From Hymenoscyphus infarciens (taxonomy: Eukaryota > Ascomycota > Leotiomycetes > Helotiales > Helotiaceae), in contig LLCB01000031.1 of NCBI GenBank assembly GCA_001414345.1, positions 1 through 64,000 on the forward strand: a DNA stretch of 64,000 nucleotides, read 5' to 3'. The notes beneath the pieces were generated by a model. It was not told the origin of the DNA and searched no databases. It saw only the letters and a list, made by a program, of their open reading frames with translations. Positions within the stretch are counted from its first letter, which is position 1. Each line of letters opens with the position of its first letter. Of this stretch, positions 12,111-23,746 are shown piece by piece. A program made the translations under genes and the position numbers.

Positions 12111-15100
12111 CTTAAAAGAGATAGATATTTTAATTCTATTATTAAAGTAACTTAACTTATTATAGAATAGCTTAGCTTTACTTTAGATAACGTCTTTAAC
12201 CTTAGCTTAATATTCCTTACTCTACTCTAGTCTAATATTAGCTTAGGAAATATTAATTAGATTATTAATTGGTTATATAAGATAAGGCTAACTATTAGGA
12301 TATTTACTTTTAAACTATTCTAGTACTAGAGGTAGTCCTTTAAATATATTAATAAGGTTAAGGTATATAGAGTAATCAGCTAATAGTAGCTTGTCTAATA
12401 GCTTAAGGAATCTTAGTAACTATCCTTTTATAATTCTTATAAGAGTAGTATTAAGGTTTATAAATATAAGAGGTTTTTAATCTCTATTAGTAATTATATA
12501 TATAAGACTTTTAAATTAGTTTAATATTAAGCTGCTTTTCTAATATAGCTTAACTATATACTCTTATGCTAATACTAGTAACTTCTTATTATAATAAACG
12601 CTAATATTCTAGCTCTATATAGGATTAATAATTATATCTTTTATTATATAGATCGTTATATATTTAAGCTCCTTCTCTTCTTAATCTAATAAGTAAGAGA
12701 TATAGAATTTATAACTATAGTAATCTAAATAATTAATACTATATCCTTTTATTTAATAGAAGTTTAGATAATTTAGCTTTAGAAACGAAGTGTTTATTAG
12801 TATATTATAGCCTAGCTTATTAATAATATAGAATTCTACTTTAAAGAGAAACTCTTACTTAGAAGTATTATAGATAGTAAAGGAGATCTTTATAAAATTT
12901 TAAAGCTTTTAAGTGCCTTTCTTAATACTTAAAAGGCTAACTATATTTAGTTCTTCTTTTATCTTAATATATAAGAAGAAACGATCTATTATATACTTAG
13001 TTATAAGATTTATACTTAAACTAGTATTTATATAAAATTTAATATTCTAGTCTAATAAAATAGTAAGAATATACTTTATACTTATATAGTAGTAATACTA
13101 AGTACTATTTATAAAGTACTTACTATTACTCTTCTATTTTATATTAGAGACTATAATCTTTTTAGCTCTTTTATATAGTTAATTAATATATAATAGCTTA
13201 TTAAGAAACTCTATACTATCTAATAAGACGTCTATTCTAATTATCTCTTTAATTAATATATCTAGGAGTAATAGAGTTACTAAGCTTTTTACTAATAGAT
13301 TTATAGAAGATAGAGAAAGTAGAGTAGTAGAAAGGAGTATATATATTATATCTACTTCTTATAATATAAGAGAATTAGGTAAAGTAGCTAATATTAGTAA
13401 AATACTAAGTGTAAATAGAATAGGTAATATTTTAGCTAGATAGCTTATTTTAAATAGTTTATTATTTTTAAATTTTTTTAGGCTTTCTAGTACTAAGACT
13501 AGTAATAGGTTTAGATTAGATAATAGTAAAGATATATAATTTTCCTATTATACTATAATATTAATATTAAGTAATAGAGTTATAATAGGAATTCTTATAG
13601 ATAGCTTACTACCTTAGAGCAACTACTATATTTATTTTCTAAACCTAAATTATCTAAACTAATATATAGATTAGTCTTAAATCTATCTAAAGCGTTAACG
13701 ATTATCTAGTATATATACTTATCTATAGCTACTAGGTTTAAAGGTTTAGCTTTCTTAAAATACGCTAGGACTACGATAGTACTTATAGGTTACTATAACT
13801 ACTTTTAACCGTTCTTTAAAGAGGGTTAAAGTAGCTATTACTATTATTACTATCTCTGTATAAATTAAGTAGCTACTCTTAGTACAAATCTTAGTTATAT
13901 AGGCTATATAGGCTATATTAGTAGAGGTATCTAGTAGTTTTAAGTATATAGAGAATTAAAAGGCTACTTACTAAATTACTAAGACTAGGCTAGTAGGCTA
14001 AATCTAGGCTACTTAAATTATTATAGAATAAAGAGATTAAATAGTCGTCTATCTCTACTATTCTAATAATTATCTTAAGAGTTTCAACTATATCTATTAT
14101 TACGTCTCTTAAAGTTATTATTATTATATCTCTTAAAGTTATTATTAACTCTTTTATTATCTTACTTCTATTCTATCTAATTCTTTTAGTTACTCTTACT
14201 TAATTAACCTTTATTATATAATTTAGACTTCTTAAACTTTTTCTTTAATAATTTATTCTTTTTACTAAGTATCTTAAATTTCTTATTTTAGATAGTCTAA
14301 AATACTTATACTATAGACTCTATAATATATACCTTCTTTTTAAGAAATTCTAGTATATTACTAAATAGCTTTAGTATAATTATAGAGCCTAGTATAGAGT
14401 CGAGTCTAGTATAAATTCTATATACTAAGTAGTCTTTATTAGTAGACCTAGCTTTAATATAGAGTAATTACTTCTTTACTATATATGTCTAAAGAGAGTA
14501 TTAGTTCTTAAATTTAAACTAAAATTCTTTCTTATTAGCTTAGATAAGTAGTATTAATACGTTCTTTTAAAACTGTTTACTTATCTAGCTTCTAAGTTTA
14601 TTATAGTCTAAAAGTATTCAAGTCTTAGTATTTAGTATAAGTCTATTATACTAGACCTAAGCATTATCTATTAGAGCCTAGAGTATAAAGCTTAATATTA
14701 TCTTCTTACTATAAATCTATATAAATCTCTTAACTTAGCTAAACTATAAAGTAACTAGTATCTTACTATTATATTTAATATCTCTTATCTTAAGATATAG
14801 TTAATATTATTATTAGTTATTAGAGTCTTATTACTTATATTTATAAGAGGATCTATAAGAGGATTAATAAGGAGATTAATAAGAGGTTCTAGGTAGAGAT
14901 TTACTAGAATAAGGGTTTACTTATTCTAGTCTAGGTTAGAAATAGATAAGGAGTATTATAAATTTATCTTCTATAGCTAGGCTATCTAGTAATTTAAATA
15001 GTTATACTATACTAGTCTTAAGATTATTTAAAAGGTTATCTTTTAGTAGGTTAAATACTAACTCTACGTTCTCTAAGTCCTTATCTATAATAAGTAGTTA

Positions 15101-16483
15101 GAGGTTTATATACCTAGTAATATCCTTAGCTATCTTATTTACTATAAAATCGATAATTATAGTATCTCTTTACTAAAGCTGCTTAGTATATAGTACCTTA
15201 GGTTCTACTATTATAATAGGTCTACTACTTAAGAGTAGAGTTAGAAGCTTATTAATCTTATTAAAGAAGTCTAAATCAATAGACTCTTAATCTAATAAAA
15301 GAGGCTTTAATTAGTATAAAGCGAAAGTTATCTAAGATATAGGATTAAACGTAGTAGTAATATCTACTAGTTTAAAAGCCTTAGAGTAAGTATTAGAGCT
15401 AGAGATTAGACTAGGGTAACTTAGAGTAGAGCTAGGAGAGGATAGTACTATAGGCTCTTCTCTAATTATAGTAAAGTTTAAAATGTTATCTCTACTAATA
15501 ATAGTTAAGTCTTTAAGAACACTAAGAGCTCTCTCTTCTTAATATTTAGTAATTATAATATCTAGATTATTATTAAGATTCGCTCCTTTCTTGTCTCTTC
15601 TAGACACTAGTCTCTAATATATAAGCGCTCTAATCTCGTTAAGTCTATTAGAGCTTATAGAAACAGGACTAGGAGCTCTTAGAATATAAGAGTTAACTAG
15701 TATAATAGATATATCTTATAAATAGTATATATAAGGAGCTAATAGAGTCTATAAGGCTTATAGAGCTAGAGTACTTAGTAGAGCTTTAAGAAGCTTAGAA
15801 AAGGGGTTTTTAGATATAATAGATTATTCTAATAATATTAAGGATAGAGCCGATTCTACTAGAACTCTTAGAGTAAGCTCTTTTACGTATCTACTATTCT
15901 TTTAGTATCTATCTTATTTATTATAATAGCTACTATATTTATTAAGAATTTTTTTAGGTTTAGGTTTTACTAGTACTTCTTCTTTTTAAGGCTTTCTTAT
16001 ATAAATTATAAGTAATATATATATATAGAGCAGAATAGGTATAAGAGAGGTGTCCTTTATCTTTCTTACTAACCTACTAGAGATTTAGAAGATAGTTATA
16101 CTTATTACTAGACAGTATATATACTAATAGCTAGATTCTAATTAAGTATTTAAATTATAAGATTAGAAAGTAGATAAAAGAGAGAGAGGTAAGAGTTATA
16201 AGTTATAATATAGTTAGTAGAAGATAGAGGCTTAATAATTTTTAAAGGGATTATATATAGTTTAAATTTAGAGTATTACTACTATATAATATAAGAGACA
16301 GATTATAGATTAGAAGCTTATAGCTAAGCTTAATAAAATACATAAAAGTAATCTTTTATATAATATAGTAATAAACGTCTAAAGAGAGAAGAGGAGAGTA
16401 TAGAGCACTTATACTATCTACATCTACAGGTCCGCCACTAGTGTAGTCACGTGTCCTTCCCGTAATAAGCATACTATTATATT

Positions 16484-16800
16484 ACTACTACTTAGTTCTT
16501 TTATATACTATTAGTAGCTAAGTAACTAATAAAGTATATATAAAAGTTCTTATATATTTCTTACTTATAAAGAAGATATAATATATAATAAGTATTAATA
16601 AAAGAAGAATAATATAGATAGTTACTACTACTTAGTTCTTATAAATACTATTAGTAGCTTAGCTACTAATAAAGTATATATAAAAGTATTATATTTCCTA
16701 CTTATAAAGTAGATATAATATATAATAACTATTAAGAAAAGAAGAATAAATTAGATAGTTACTAATTCTTAGTTCTTTTATATACTATTAGTAACATCTA
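16484..16800. repeat. 137-140 bp minisatellite, about 2.3 copies
   Basis: Copies begin at 16484, 16624 and 16761 with the motif actactacttagttctt (actaattcttagttctt in the third); the third copy is partial. Each unit carries a near-palindrome; in copy 2 it is perfect, ATTAGTAGC-TTA-GCTACTAAT (16650-16670). The array follows a short stretch of ordinary composition (about 16,420-16,475). Confidence 0.75.
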
Positions 16801-17129
16801 TTTATAATATAATAATTAGTAAATATTAACTATTATTTAATATAAAGTAGTATTTTAGTATTTAGTAATTAATATAAGTATATTATAAATTTATAAAACT
16901 TATCTTATTATTATTATATTATTATAACTATTATATATATTATATCTATTAATATATTACCTTCTATTATATTAATAAATTCATAAAACTACGAGATTAG
17001 TATAGTTACAATATCAGCGAACCTACGTAGCTTAGCGTGTCTTATCTCCCTTCTTTAGATAGCGTTATAACGCTATAACCAGGCCCTAAGCAGGGTCGGA
17101 GTTCGCTTCTTTTTTCATACCCGTAGTAA

Positions 17130-17668
17130 TTCAACTTCATCTCAGTTCCTTAGCCGCTCTTTTTAGCTAACTCCACCTACCTAAGAAAGCGGACTAAGAA
17201 AAGTAGAGGAGGATATAAGGCAGGCGAGGGCGGGCAGAGTTTAGCTAGAGCGTCTAAGAGCTTATAATAATAGCTTTAGTACTAAGCGTGAATTTAGTAT
17301 ATATTAGACTCTCTTTTATATTAGCTATATCGTAGCTAATTTAAGAGCTCTTAAGAAAAGAAGTTTATCGCTAAATAGCTCTAGTTCTACTCTCTTTTTC
17401 CTATATAAGGGGCTAGGTTTAGAGCGTTGTTTTAGAGTAATAGAGAATAGAGTAAAAAGTAAACTCTTTTCTTATATAGTAATACTTTCTAAGAATAGTA
17501 ATAGTATAATTAATTTAAGAGCTATTAATATTAGATCTTAGACTCTTATAGAAGAGTTATTACTCTTAACTAAGTATTCTTTTCTTAATTTAGTTAATCT
17601 ATCTTATTATTTAGGCGCGAGCGTAACGATTCTTCTTTTATAGAGCTAAGGAACTGAGATAAATTTAA
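17130..17668. mobile_element. Short inverted-repeat element (MITE-like), about 540 bp
   Basis: The left end holds atctcagttccttagc (17139-17154) and the right end its exact reverse complement (17645-17660). The similarity extends further outward with mismatches, two of them G to A as RIP would make. The interior is partly AT-rich and has no coding frame I recognise. Size and structure fit a non-autonomous DNA transposon. A target-site duplication could not be fixed, so the superfamily is open. Confidence 0.6.
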
Positions 17669-17684
17669 CTAATGTTTTAGTCGC

Positions 17685-17734
17685 TTTTTATTTTTATTTT
17701 TATTTTTATTTTTATTTTTATTTTTATTTTTTTA
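17685..17734. repeat. (TTTTTA)n hexanucleotide microsatellite
   Basis: Seven perfect TTTTTA units end in a short T run. It marks the right edge of the first AT-rich block; normal base composition starts right after it. Confidence 0.95.
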
Positions 17735-18864
17735 GAAGATAAGAGAGGAAAGTGGGAGGGTGAGAGTGATTTCTTCTTGAGATTTGGTGTTTAGGTGTGC
17801 AAATCATAGTAGGTAAGGTACTAGTAGATAGAATGAGTTGGCATTTTCAGAGCAGAGTAAGTCCAATCCTGTCGCTTCTTCCTTGGTTTGTGTTGCAGAA
17901 TGGAAAAGCACAGAAAACCAGTACTTGAAACATAGTCGGATTCGGCCGCATCTGCCGTCTTTTCCAGTCGTACTTGCCTAGCGTTGTATCGTGACTCGAG
18001 GTTGGGTTTAGATGGCGGGTGTGTCGACACGCTGTTGGGGCAGGAGTGACAGTACAGAGTAGGTGTTCACATTCTACTTGCCCTGAGTGCCGATAAATAT
18101 CGACGCCTTTAAAGAAGATATAAACGAGTCTAGTCGACATGTTTTAAAACTTAACTAGGTTTAAGTATTTAGAGTAGAATTTTCCTAAAACAATCGTTTA
18201 CTAAGGTAGAAAGAGAAGATTCTATGGATTTGCCAAACTTGTGTAAAACACTTATACACTTGTTAAAGCCTTGGTTTTACTTGATGTTCGAGTCATTATT
18301 CCTTTTGAGTGATACGAAGGGGTGCCTAGTAAAAATAAACTAAAATAAAGGCTGAATGAGAAGAGTATAGTTCGAGTTGCTTGGTATCCACTTTTTAAAA
18401 GTTGGCTTTTTTAATAGCCGTTTTACTTTATATCTAGCCAAGTAGGGGTGACCTGGGCGAAGACATACCTTGTGCTGCGGAAACAGCTGACAGTTTCTAT
18501 TTTGTTCGTGCCCTGGCTGATTGTTGGCGGCGACGTCGAGGAAAAGGAAGGAGCGATGGGATTGAAGGGGTAGCCGAAAAGAGAACCACATGAAACTTAA
18601 ACGGTGGTTAACCGAGTCTAGGCTTCTCGGTCGCACTTGCCGATTGTAACTCCAGGAGGCCGGAGTTGGGTCTAGGTGAGGGTTGTGGACACTACTTGGA
18701 AAGGACCTACTACTCCTGAAAGTTATGAAAGTGTACCCCGTGTAGTAATATTACTTTTAAAGTTGTGCTTCGACAGATCTAATTTTTGATTCTCCTTCTA
18801 GTATCGGTGAAATCTCTAGGTACGAAAAGCCCACCTTTAATTATACCTCTTATCTTTCTTGAAT
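17735..18864. other. Intergenic region, no gene seen
   Basis: The composition is mixed with an AT-rich patch near 18,140-18,360. Short frames on the minus strand lack codon bias, conserved motifs or believable splice sites, and I see no gene. The right part probably holds the 3' UTR of the minus-strand RNase H-fold gene. Confidence 0.6.
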
Positions 18865-19120
18865 CTAGTCTTCCCTCATTCTCTTCGTTGCCCTGTCAAA
18901 TTCTTCTCCTTCCTTTGGTTCTTCGTCTTGCTTTCTCTTTCTCTCTTTTTCTGTTCCGTTCTCTTCATGCGACATTTGTGTTTTTCTTGCCCACTCAACT
19001 ATTCCCTGCTTCCACTTTGCCTGTTTTTCACTGCCCTGTTCTGAAGCCCTCTCCTCTTCTTCCTCGTAAACGTATCCATCGTCTTCGTCTGCGTCTTCAT
19101 CTTCGTCCTCGTCTTCGTCT

Positions 19121-19172
<52 letters not shown>

Positions 19173-20356
19173 CCTCGTTCTCCCACCCCATTTTTAACCC
19201 AGCTTCTTTGTCGCACAAAGACTTCTCCACGATACTCCCCAAAGCCAACATGATAGCACCTGGATTATCCTCTCTCTTTACTTGATGATAGACAACCTGT
19301 ACTCCAACCAAGCTCAATTTTTGAACCTCTTCCTGCACATCCGTGTACCCTACCGGAAATGCCTGAAATTGGAACCCTCCTGGAATCGGAATCCTACAAA
19401 GATACACGTCGCTCATTGAGTCGGCAATATGATCTAAGTATGAAACATTAGCCCCATAAATTCCTTTATTTGAAAGGATTGTCGCATGGAAATAACGTAC
19501 TCGAATCGGTGAGAACGACTACTCTCATGCTCATCTCATAAGCCATCTCCCAAGTATTTCCCTTCTGTCTAGCAGCGCTCTCAATCATCCACTTCCGCTC
19601 TGGTAATATTTGTAATCTCACACGTTGTAAGGCTTTCGCTATTGCTACAAATCCTATAGTACGATAGTAAGCACCTCTGTATACTTCCCTGTGGTTGAAC
19701 TTGGATTCCTGAGCAAAGAAAACTCCAATTCCGCTCTCCCAGTTATCACGGAGCAGCCGCTCACTTGTGAAAACTACCAACGATCTGGGCATACCATCGC
19801 AAGCACAAGCCGAATTTTGATGATGTGAGAGATGAGTTTCCGATCCCTGGCATGGCTTTTCTTGGTCCCCGACTAACCAGGTGAGTTGGCAGATAGAACA
19901 TGTATGTGTGACAAATGATGAAGGGGGGATTGGTGTAATAATTTTTGAACTCTCCGGTTGAAAGTCGAACGTTAGGGGTCGCGAGTCCAATTGCGGAATG
20001 AAGCGTGCATCGCAGCCACTTAGAACCTCAATACGATTGTTGTCCTCCTCTTCTGTTTTTTGGGGCTTATCTATCTGGGCGTCTGATGAATCAATTTTTT
20101 CTCCTTCAGAGGAAGAGGGTTGGCTTCCATGTTGGCCTGCGCAGCTGCAGAGTTCCAGTTCATCCTCCTCGTCAATCTCGTTGCCCTTCAGGTTCATGCG
20201 CTTGTTGCGCTCTTTAAGCAAGTCGCGTTCCAGACTCGTGAAATCGAGTCGACAGATCCCGCATTTGCGAAGGTGGTGATTCTTGCAGACGGTCTTGCGG
20301 TTTGGGAGGAAAGCAATAGGTGGCGGGATGCTTGGTGTTGGGAGTCGATATGCCAT
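18865..20356 (-). CDS. RNase H-fold domain protein with acidic tail
   Basis: Two exons: 19501-20356 and 18865-19433. The 67-bp intron (19434-19500) has GTACGT, a GCTAAT branch site and CTTAG. The junction rebuilds V-L-T-D-S-N-H, the core of an RNase H fold, which neither exon frame shows alone. The first ATG in frame is at 20356 (474 aa). Residues 1-140 hold Cys-pair motifs (KCGIC, then CSIC further on) that may bind zinc. The RNase H-like part runs from GIGVFFAQ through TDSNH to SLVGVQVVYHQVKRED. The tail is a long Glu-Asp repeat followed by a Lys/Arg-rich end. The usual catalytic Glu (AELxA; here IGFVA) and the last Asp (NxxAD; here NPGAI) are replaced, so nuclease activity is doubtful. Possible roles: nucleic-acid binding, or a domesticated transposon fold. 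Confidence 0.75.
19081..19180 (-). repeat. Glu-Asp-coding microsatellite (TCGTCC/TCGTCT)n
   Basis: This is a hexanucleotide run inside exon 2 of the RNase H-fold gene. It is perfect TCGTCC from about 19121 to 19170 and imperfect to the left. On the minus strand it encodes alternating Glu and Asp. Slippage would change the length of the acidic tail without breaking the frame. Confidence 0.9.
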
Positions 20357-21333
20357 GATGCGAGCGCGAGCGCGAGTGATGAGGTGATGGGGGGTGTTGA
20401 CTTGGGCAGTGTAAACAGTGTTGGAGGAGGGTGTTGGTGTCTTGGGGTGAGGACGTGGATTTGTTATTTGTCTTCCCAAAACACGCCTTGATAGGCGATG
20501 CTAATTCTTTTTTTTTTGTGTGGAGTAGATGGCTGCCTATTCGAGGATGCCTAATTGCAAGACAATGGGCTCCTCGAGGATTCCGGTTAAACCACAAATA
20601 TAGTAACCAACTCCCAAATCCCAGTTCCTCGACCTCTCCCTTCTCACTTAAATTTAGGCACGTATTGTGGAATCGTAGAGGCAATCTCGAACTAAACTTT
20701 TCGAGTATTATCTTGCTTAGAATCTTAGCATCTAGATAGAAGCAGAATATTGAGGACTTTTTTTTCTGGAAGCTCTCTTGCGCGACACTCCCATCTAACT
20801 GTTACAACCACCGAGGAACATTGCTAACTTCGTTGCCCGGGTTACCTAAAGATAAAGCTTATTCATATACAATTGCTCCAAAGCCGCTTTGTTCTTTCGT
20901 CATCCCTTAATATAACAAACCCCCTTTTCTCGGTTTCCGCGCCCTTTTCGTTCCTTGAATCAGTCTCCGAGGTTTAGTTCTGATCAAGCGAAAATAACAC
21001 CTTAACTTTTTTTAAGAGAATTCTCGTGGAAATTAGACTCCTAATCTTATAAAAGCACGATTATCACCGGTTACCAAGCCACCGAGACTCCGTTGATTAG
21101 TTTCAGGATATCATTACCTAGGTAGTAACATAAGATATCACGAGCCAGCCAACCAAAGTAGTTTGATTCTTGTAGAAAGCATCTTTCAAAATCCAAGATA
21201 AGAAATATAAATATTTAGCAGTAACTAAATTACTTCAGCACCCTCTTTAGAGGTCCTATAGACTTGAGATATGTAGTACCTACAGGCCAGTTACTTGTTA
21301 GGGCTTCGGGACCTTGTTTCGGAGAAGAGAGGT
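20357..21333. other. Intergenic, upstream of the RNase H-fold gene
   Basis: This holds the 5' flank of the minus-strand gene and a stretch rich in TpA near 20,700-21,250. No supported gene. An ATG-less extension of the RNase H-fold frame continues to 20479 (TTG) and was not used. Confidence 0.5.
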
Positions 21334-21850
21334 TTATATACTTAAAGGATGTACCTCCCGCCCTTTTTTCCCTTCTACATCTGTTCTCCCTTTATCTCCT
21401 GCTCTCTCCTCGACTAAAATTCTCTCCACTCCAGCTGCCCCTGCAACTATTGCCTTCGCAAAAACCGTTCCACCTGCAGATATTGTCTGAACAAGCCATT
21501 CATCAATGCGCCGTTCCTTTTCGGCCTCTTTCTCGCTTCCATCCTCAGACCTCTTCTCTTGCTCCTCCTCCGAAACTTCCACCGAATCGCCTTTCTCCAT
21601 CCTCTTCGTTACAATACTTGCCTTGGCAAGCGCAACGGCCCACGAATCATCCTCTTTCTTCAGTAAAGTAAACCACCTGTACCCCAACAAGGCTCATTTT
21701 TTTCACTTCATCCTGCAGTAGCTCAAACAATTCAGCATGTTCCACAGGTAGCCAAATTTATCAACAAGATGTCCAGCTTTATCAGTTTTCCACAATTCTT
21801 TTGCACATTCCATTGATAACATAACCTAGATAACAAAACTTAGCTCTATA
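21334..21850 (-). pseudogene. Decayed copy of RNase H-fold C-terminal half
   Basis: The minus strand reads YVINGMCKRIVEN, then GHLVDKFG, then EHAELFELLQDEVKKMSLVG and VQVVYF, then after a frameshift KKEDDSWAVALAKASI. This follows the same course as the intact gene at 18865-20356 (EEVQKLSLVGVQVVYHQVKREDN). At least one frameshift (near 21,665) and in-frame stops in the earlier part break it. The last piece is an open frame of 118 codons ending at 21334 with an acidic, Glu-rich stretch, again like the intact gene. It is a dead or dying paralogue 1 kb upstream of the live one. Confidence 0.65.
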
Positions 21851-21989
21851 CAAACCTTTCAGAGTTATCTAAGAGAGGCCTGCGGTGGGCTAAACTCAGC
21901 AAAGATCAATGCACTATACTTGGTGGGTTGTATAGGTGAGAAACTCTACCTTTGTTCAATTATGTTCACTATTACTTGGTTATTTTATA

Positions 21990-22891
21990 GTAGGACTGGT
22001 GAGGGGGGGAATCTATTGTGAGATTTCGCACGTTTCCAAATTCGTTCAGAACCTCCTCAAACCAAGGTCCTTCAAAAACCCCCCAAACTGGAACGAATAC
22101 TGCTATATTCTTTACCTTCATTCTGGCACTTAAGTCAGATGGGAAAAACTGAAAATACTCTTTTTCGAAATCTCCACTGGCTGGTAGCTCTAATTTAGGT
22201 ACAATGTGTTAATGTCGAAAATTAACCATGTAGTACTAGGGATCTAACGAGATTTAAACGACAAAGTATAGATTCTTATCGCTACCTTGTTTGATTGATT
22301 AGAGGCATGTAAAAGCGGTGGAATTGAATCTGACCTCTAGCTCCTTTATATCAAGATATCGAAGTTAGTGGACCAATCCTGCCAAGAAGCGATAGTTATA
22401 TTGTATTGAAATAATAGAGTGCTTTATTCTACATCTCCTAGCAACTTAAATAAAGTAGAAAACAAGTTGTAACGTAGCTTACCAAGGAGAATCAGGCCCT
22501 CCTTCACGAGGGGCATTTTCAGATTGATAAAGGATTCCCATACTCTCAGGGCCCTCGATAGATGCCTGCGACCACACACGCGAGCATTTGTGACCCCTGA
22601 GAACGGCTTTATTGAGGAAAATGTTTTCGTAAATGTGGAAATGTGCAATGAGCTTAGCATAGCTTCTTATAGCCAAAAGGTATGCTAGCTAAGCGAGTAG
22701 GCATGTGACCAGCATACAAGAGGCTATTCACTCTTGCAATAGAAAACAATGCGGGGAGCTACTGAGGCAAGCCATATATTTTCTCGAATCTCTGGTGGTA
22801 AACGCGGAAACGGGGTAAACGAAGGTTCTGTCGTTGGTGGAAGATGCTGGGATGGAGTCACGGGTGAACCATCGGATGAATATGACTCCAT
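21990..22891 (-). pseudogene. 2EXR-domain protein pseudogene
   Basis: An ATG at 22891 opens a frame with FPRLPPEIRENIW followed by ASVAPRIV, the start motif of the fungal 2EXR domain (FPxLPxElRlkIWe-al--pR-v). The frame stops after about 50 codons. Further down, several frames share broken coding sequence (22,420-22,680), and near 22,030-22,135 comes KVKNIAVFVPVWGVFEGPWF, like the later beta/leucine-rich part of such proteins. No set of fungal introns I could find joins these pieces, so I call it a pseudogene. 2EXR genes form large families in Leotiomycetes; their role is not known. Confidence 0.6.
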
Positions 22892-23344
22892 GGCGAAGAT
22901 AGACTTGAGATCTTTTTGGAGGAAGGGAAGTGCGGCCTTGCAAGGGCCAAGCCAGAGGCAGATTCGGTTCTGTATCGCACGTTAGGGAGGGTTTGCGGAT
23001 TTGATAGAATTATGACTTGAAGTTAAAGTCGTTTTTGCGGCGACGCGATTTAACCCCTGCTCACGCGAGGACACGTGATTCGAGTTACGGCGGCCTTCCG
23101 TCCAGAAGCTTTGTTGTTTTTTGAATGTACAAATTGTTCTTTTGTTCTACTTGAAAGGTCCTGGGGTTATACTATGAATAAGCAAAGCATGTTCCATTGT
23201 TCTTCCCCTTATTTTATACTTAGATTATACGATGGCCAAAGAATTCAAGGGGCCTAAGTTCTGTTTTTACGGTGTTCAAATCCCATCCAACATGTGTTTA
23301 CGTCGCAACTTACAAAAATCAATAATTCTTCCACGACTATAAAT

Positions 23345-23746
23345 ATGCCAACTTTTCTAATTCAAAGTTCTAGTACGATATCTAAAATACCGATAAGCAA
23401 GATGGCATCCAAAACATGTAGTACTAGCTCGTCTTCCACGGCGAACACTCGCTCCCCTCCTTTTGTTTGTCTGGAGTGCGACAAAGCACTGCATCCTCCT
23501 CTCACTATCTACCTAGTTGAAGACGGCTCCAAGGCTTCATGTAGGTGCCACACCTGTCATGAGACCCTGAGCCCCCCGATCAAGAGAACTAAAAGACGTG
23601 CAGAGGTACTTCATACCACATATGATGACCCGCATGGAAGAACCTCAGGGATTCGGCGAGTCTTCCTTGGTGGGAGAGGTTCCGGAAGTCTCTGGGATCG
23701 AGTTCGTTCCTCTATTCGGGAGATAATTATTTCTTTGGGGGAGTAA
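23345..23746 (+). CDS. Small hypothetical protein with Cys-pair motif
   Basis: This is an open frame of 133 codons from the ATG at 23345; a second ATG (M20, MASKTC) is also possible. After a Ser/Thr-rich N-terminus comes VCLECDKAL, about 30 residues, then CRCHTCHETL, so CxxC...CxCxxC could form a zinc ribbon or similar site. A basic stretch (KRTKRR) follows. No signal peptide or membrane segment. I do not recognise the family, and the gene could be a remnant. Nothing in the flanks shows its role. Confidence 0.4.
   Translation: MPTFLIQSSSTISKIPISKMASKTCSTSSSSTANTRSPPFVCLECDKALHPPLTIYLVEDGSKASCRCHTCHETLSPPIKRTKRRAEVLHTTYDDPHGRTSGIRRVFLGGRGSGSLWDRVRSSIREIIISLGE

Larger units (their letters stand above)
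9140..16400 (-). mobile_element. Ty3/gypsy chromovirus B, RIP-degraded
   Basis: On the minus strand, from high to low coordinates, there is a long gag/protease-like region (about 13.5-16.4 kb, not resolved), a reverse transcriptase, an RNase H/integrase region, a chromodomain and a purine-rich tract (AAAAAGAAAGAAAAGAAGAA). The order is that of a chromovirus. CpA is nearly absent and stops are RIP-type. Paired LTRs could not be identified, so both ends are approximate. It lies opposite to gypsy A and next to the unidentified long ORF, so the block looks like a stack of separate insertions. Confidence 0.75.

Noticed and set aside
1..17733. Possible centromere or CRISPR-like array because of AT-richness and repeats
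   Set aside because: The sequence is explained by RIP of retroelements. The repeats are coding or minisatellite arrays without spacer structure, and CRISPR arrays do not occur in fungal nuclear DNA.
17821..18140. Overlapping minus-strand frames right of the first AT-rich block
   Set aside because: No motif, no splice structure, and the composition changes within them; probably chance frames.
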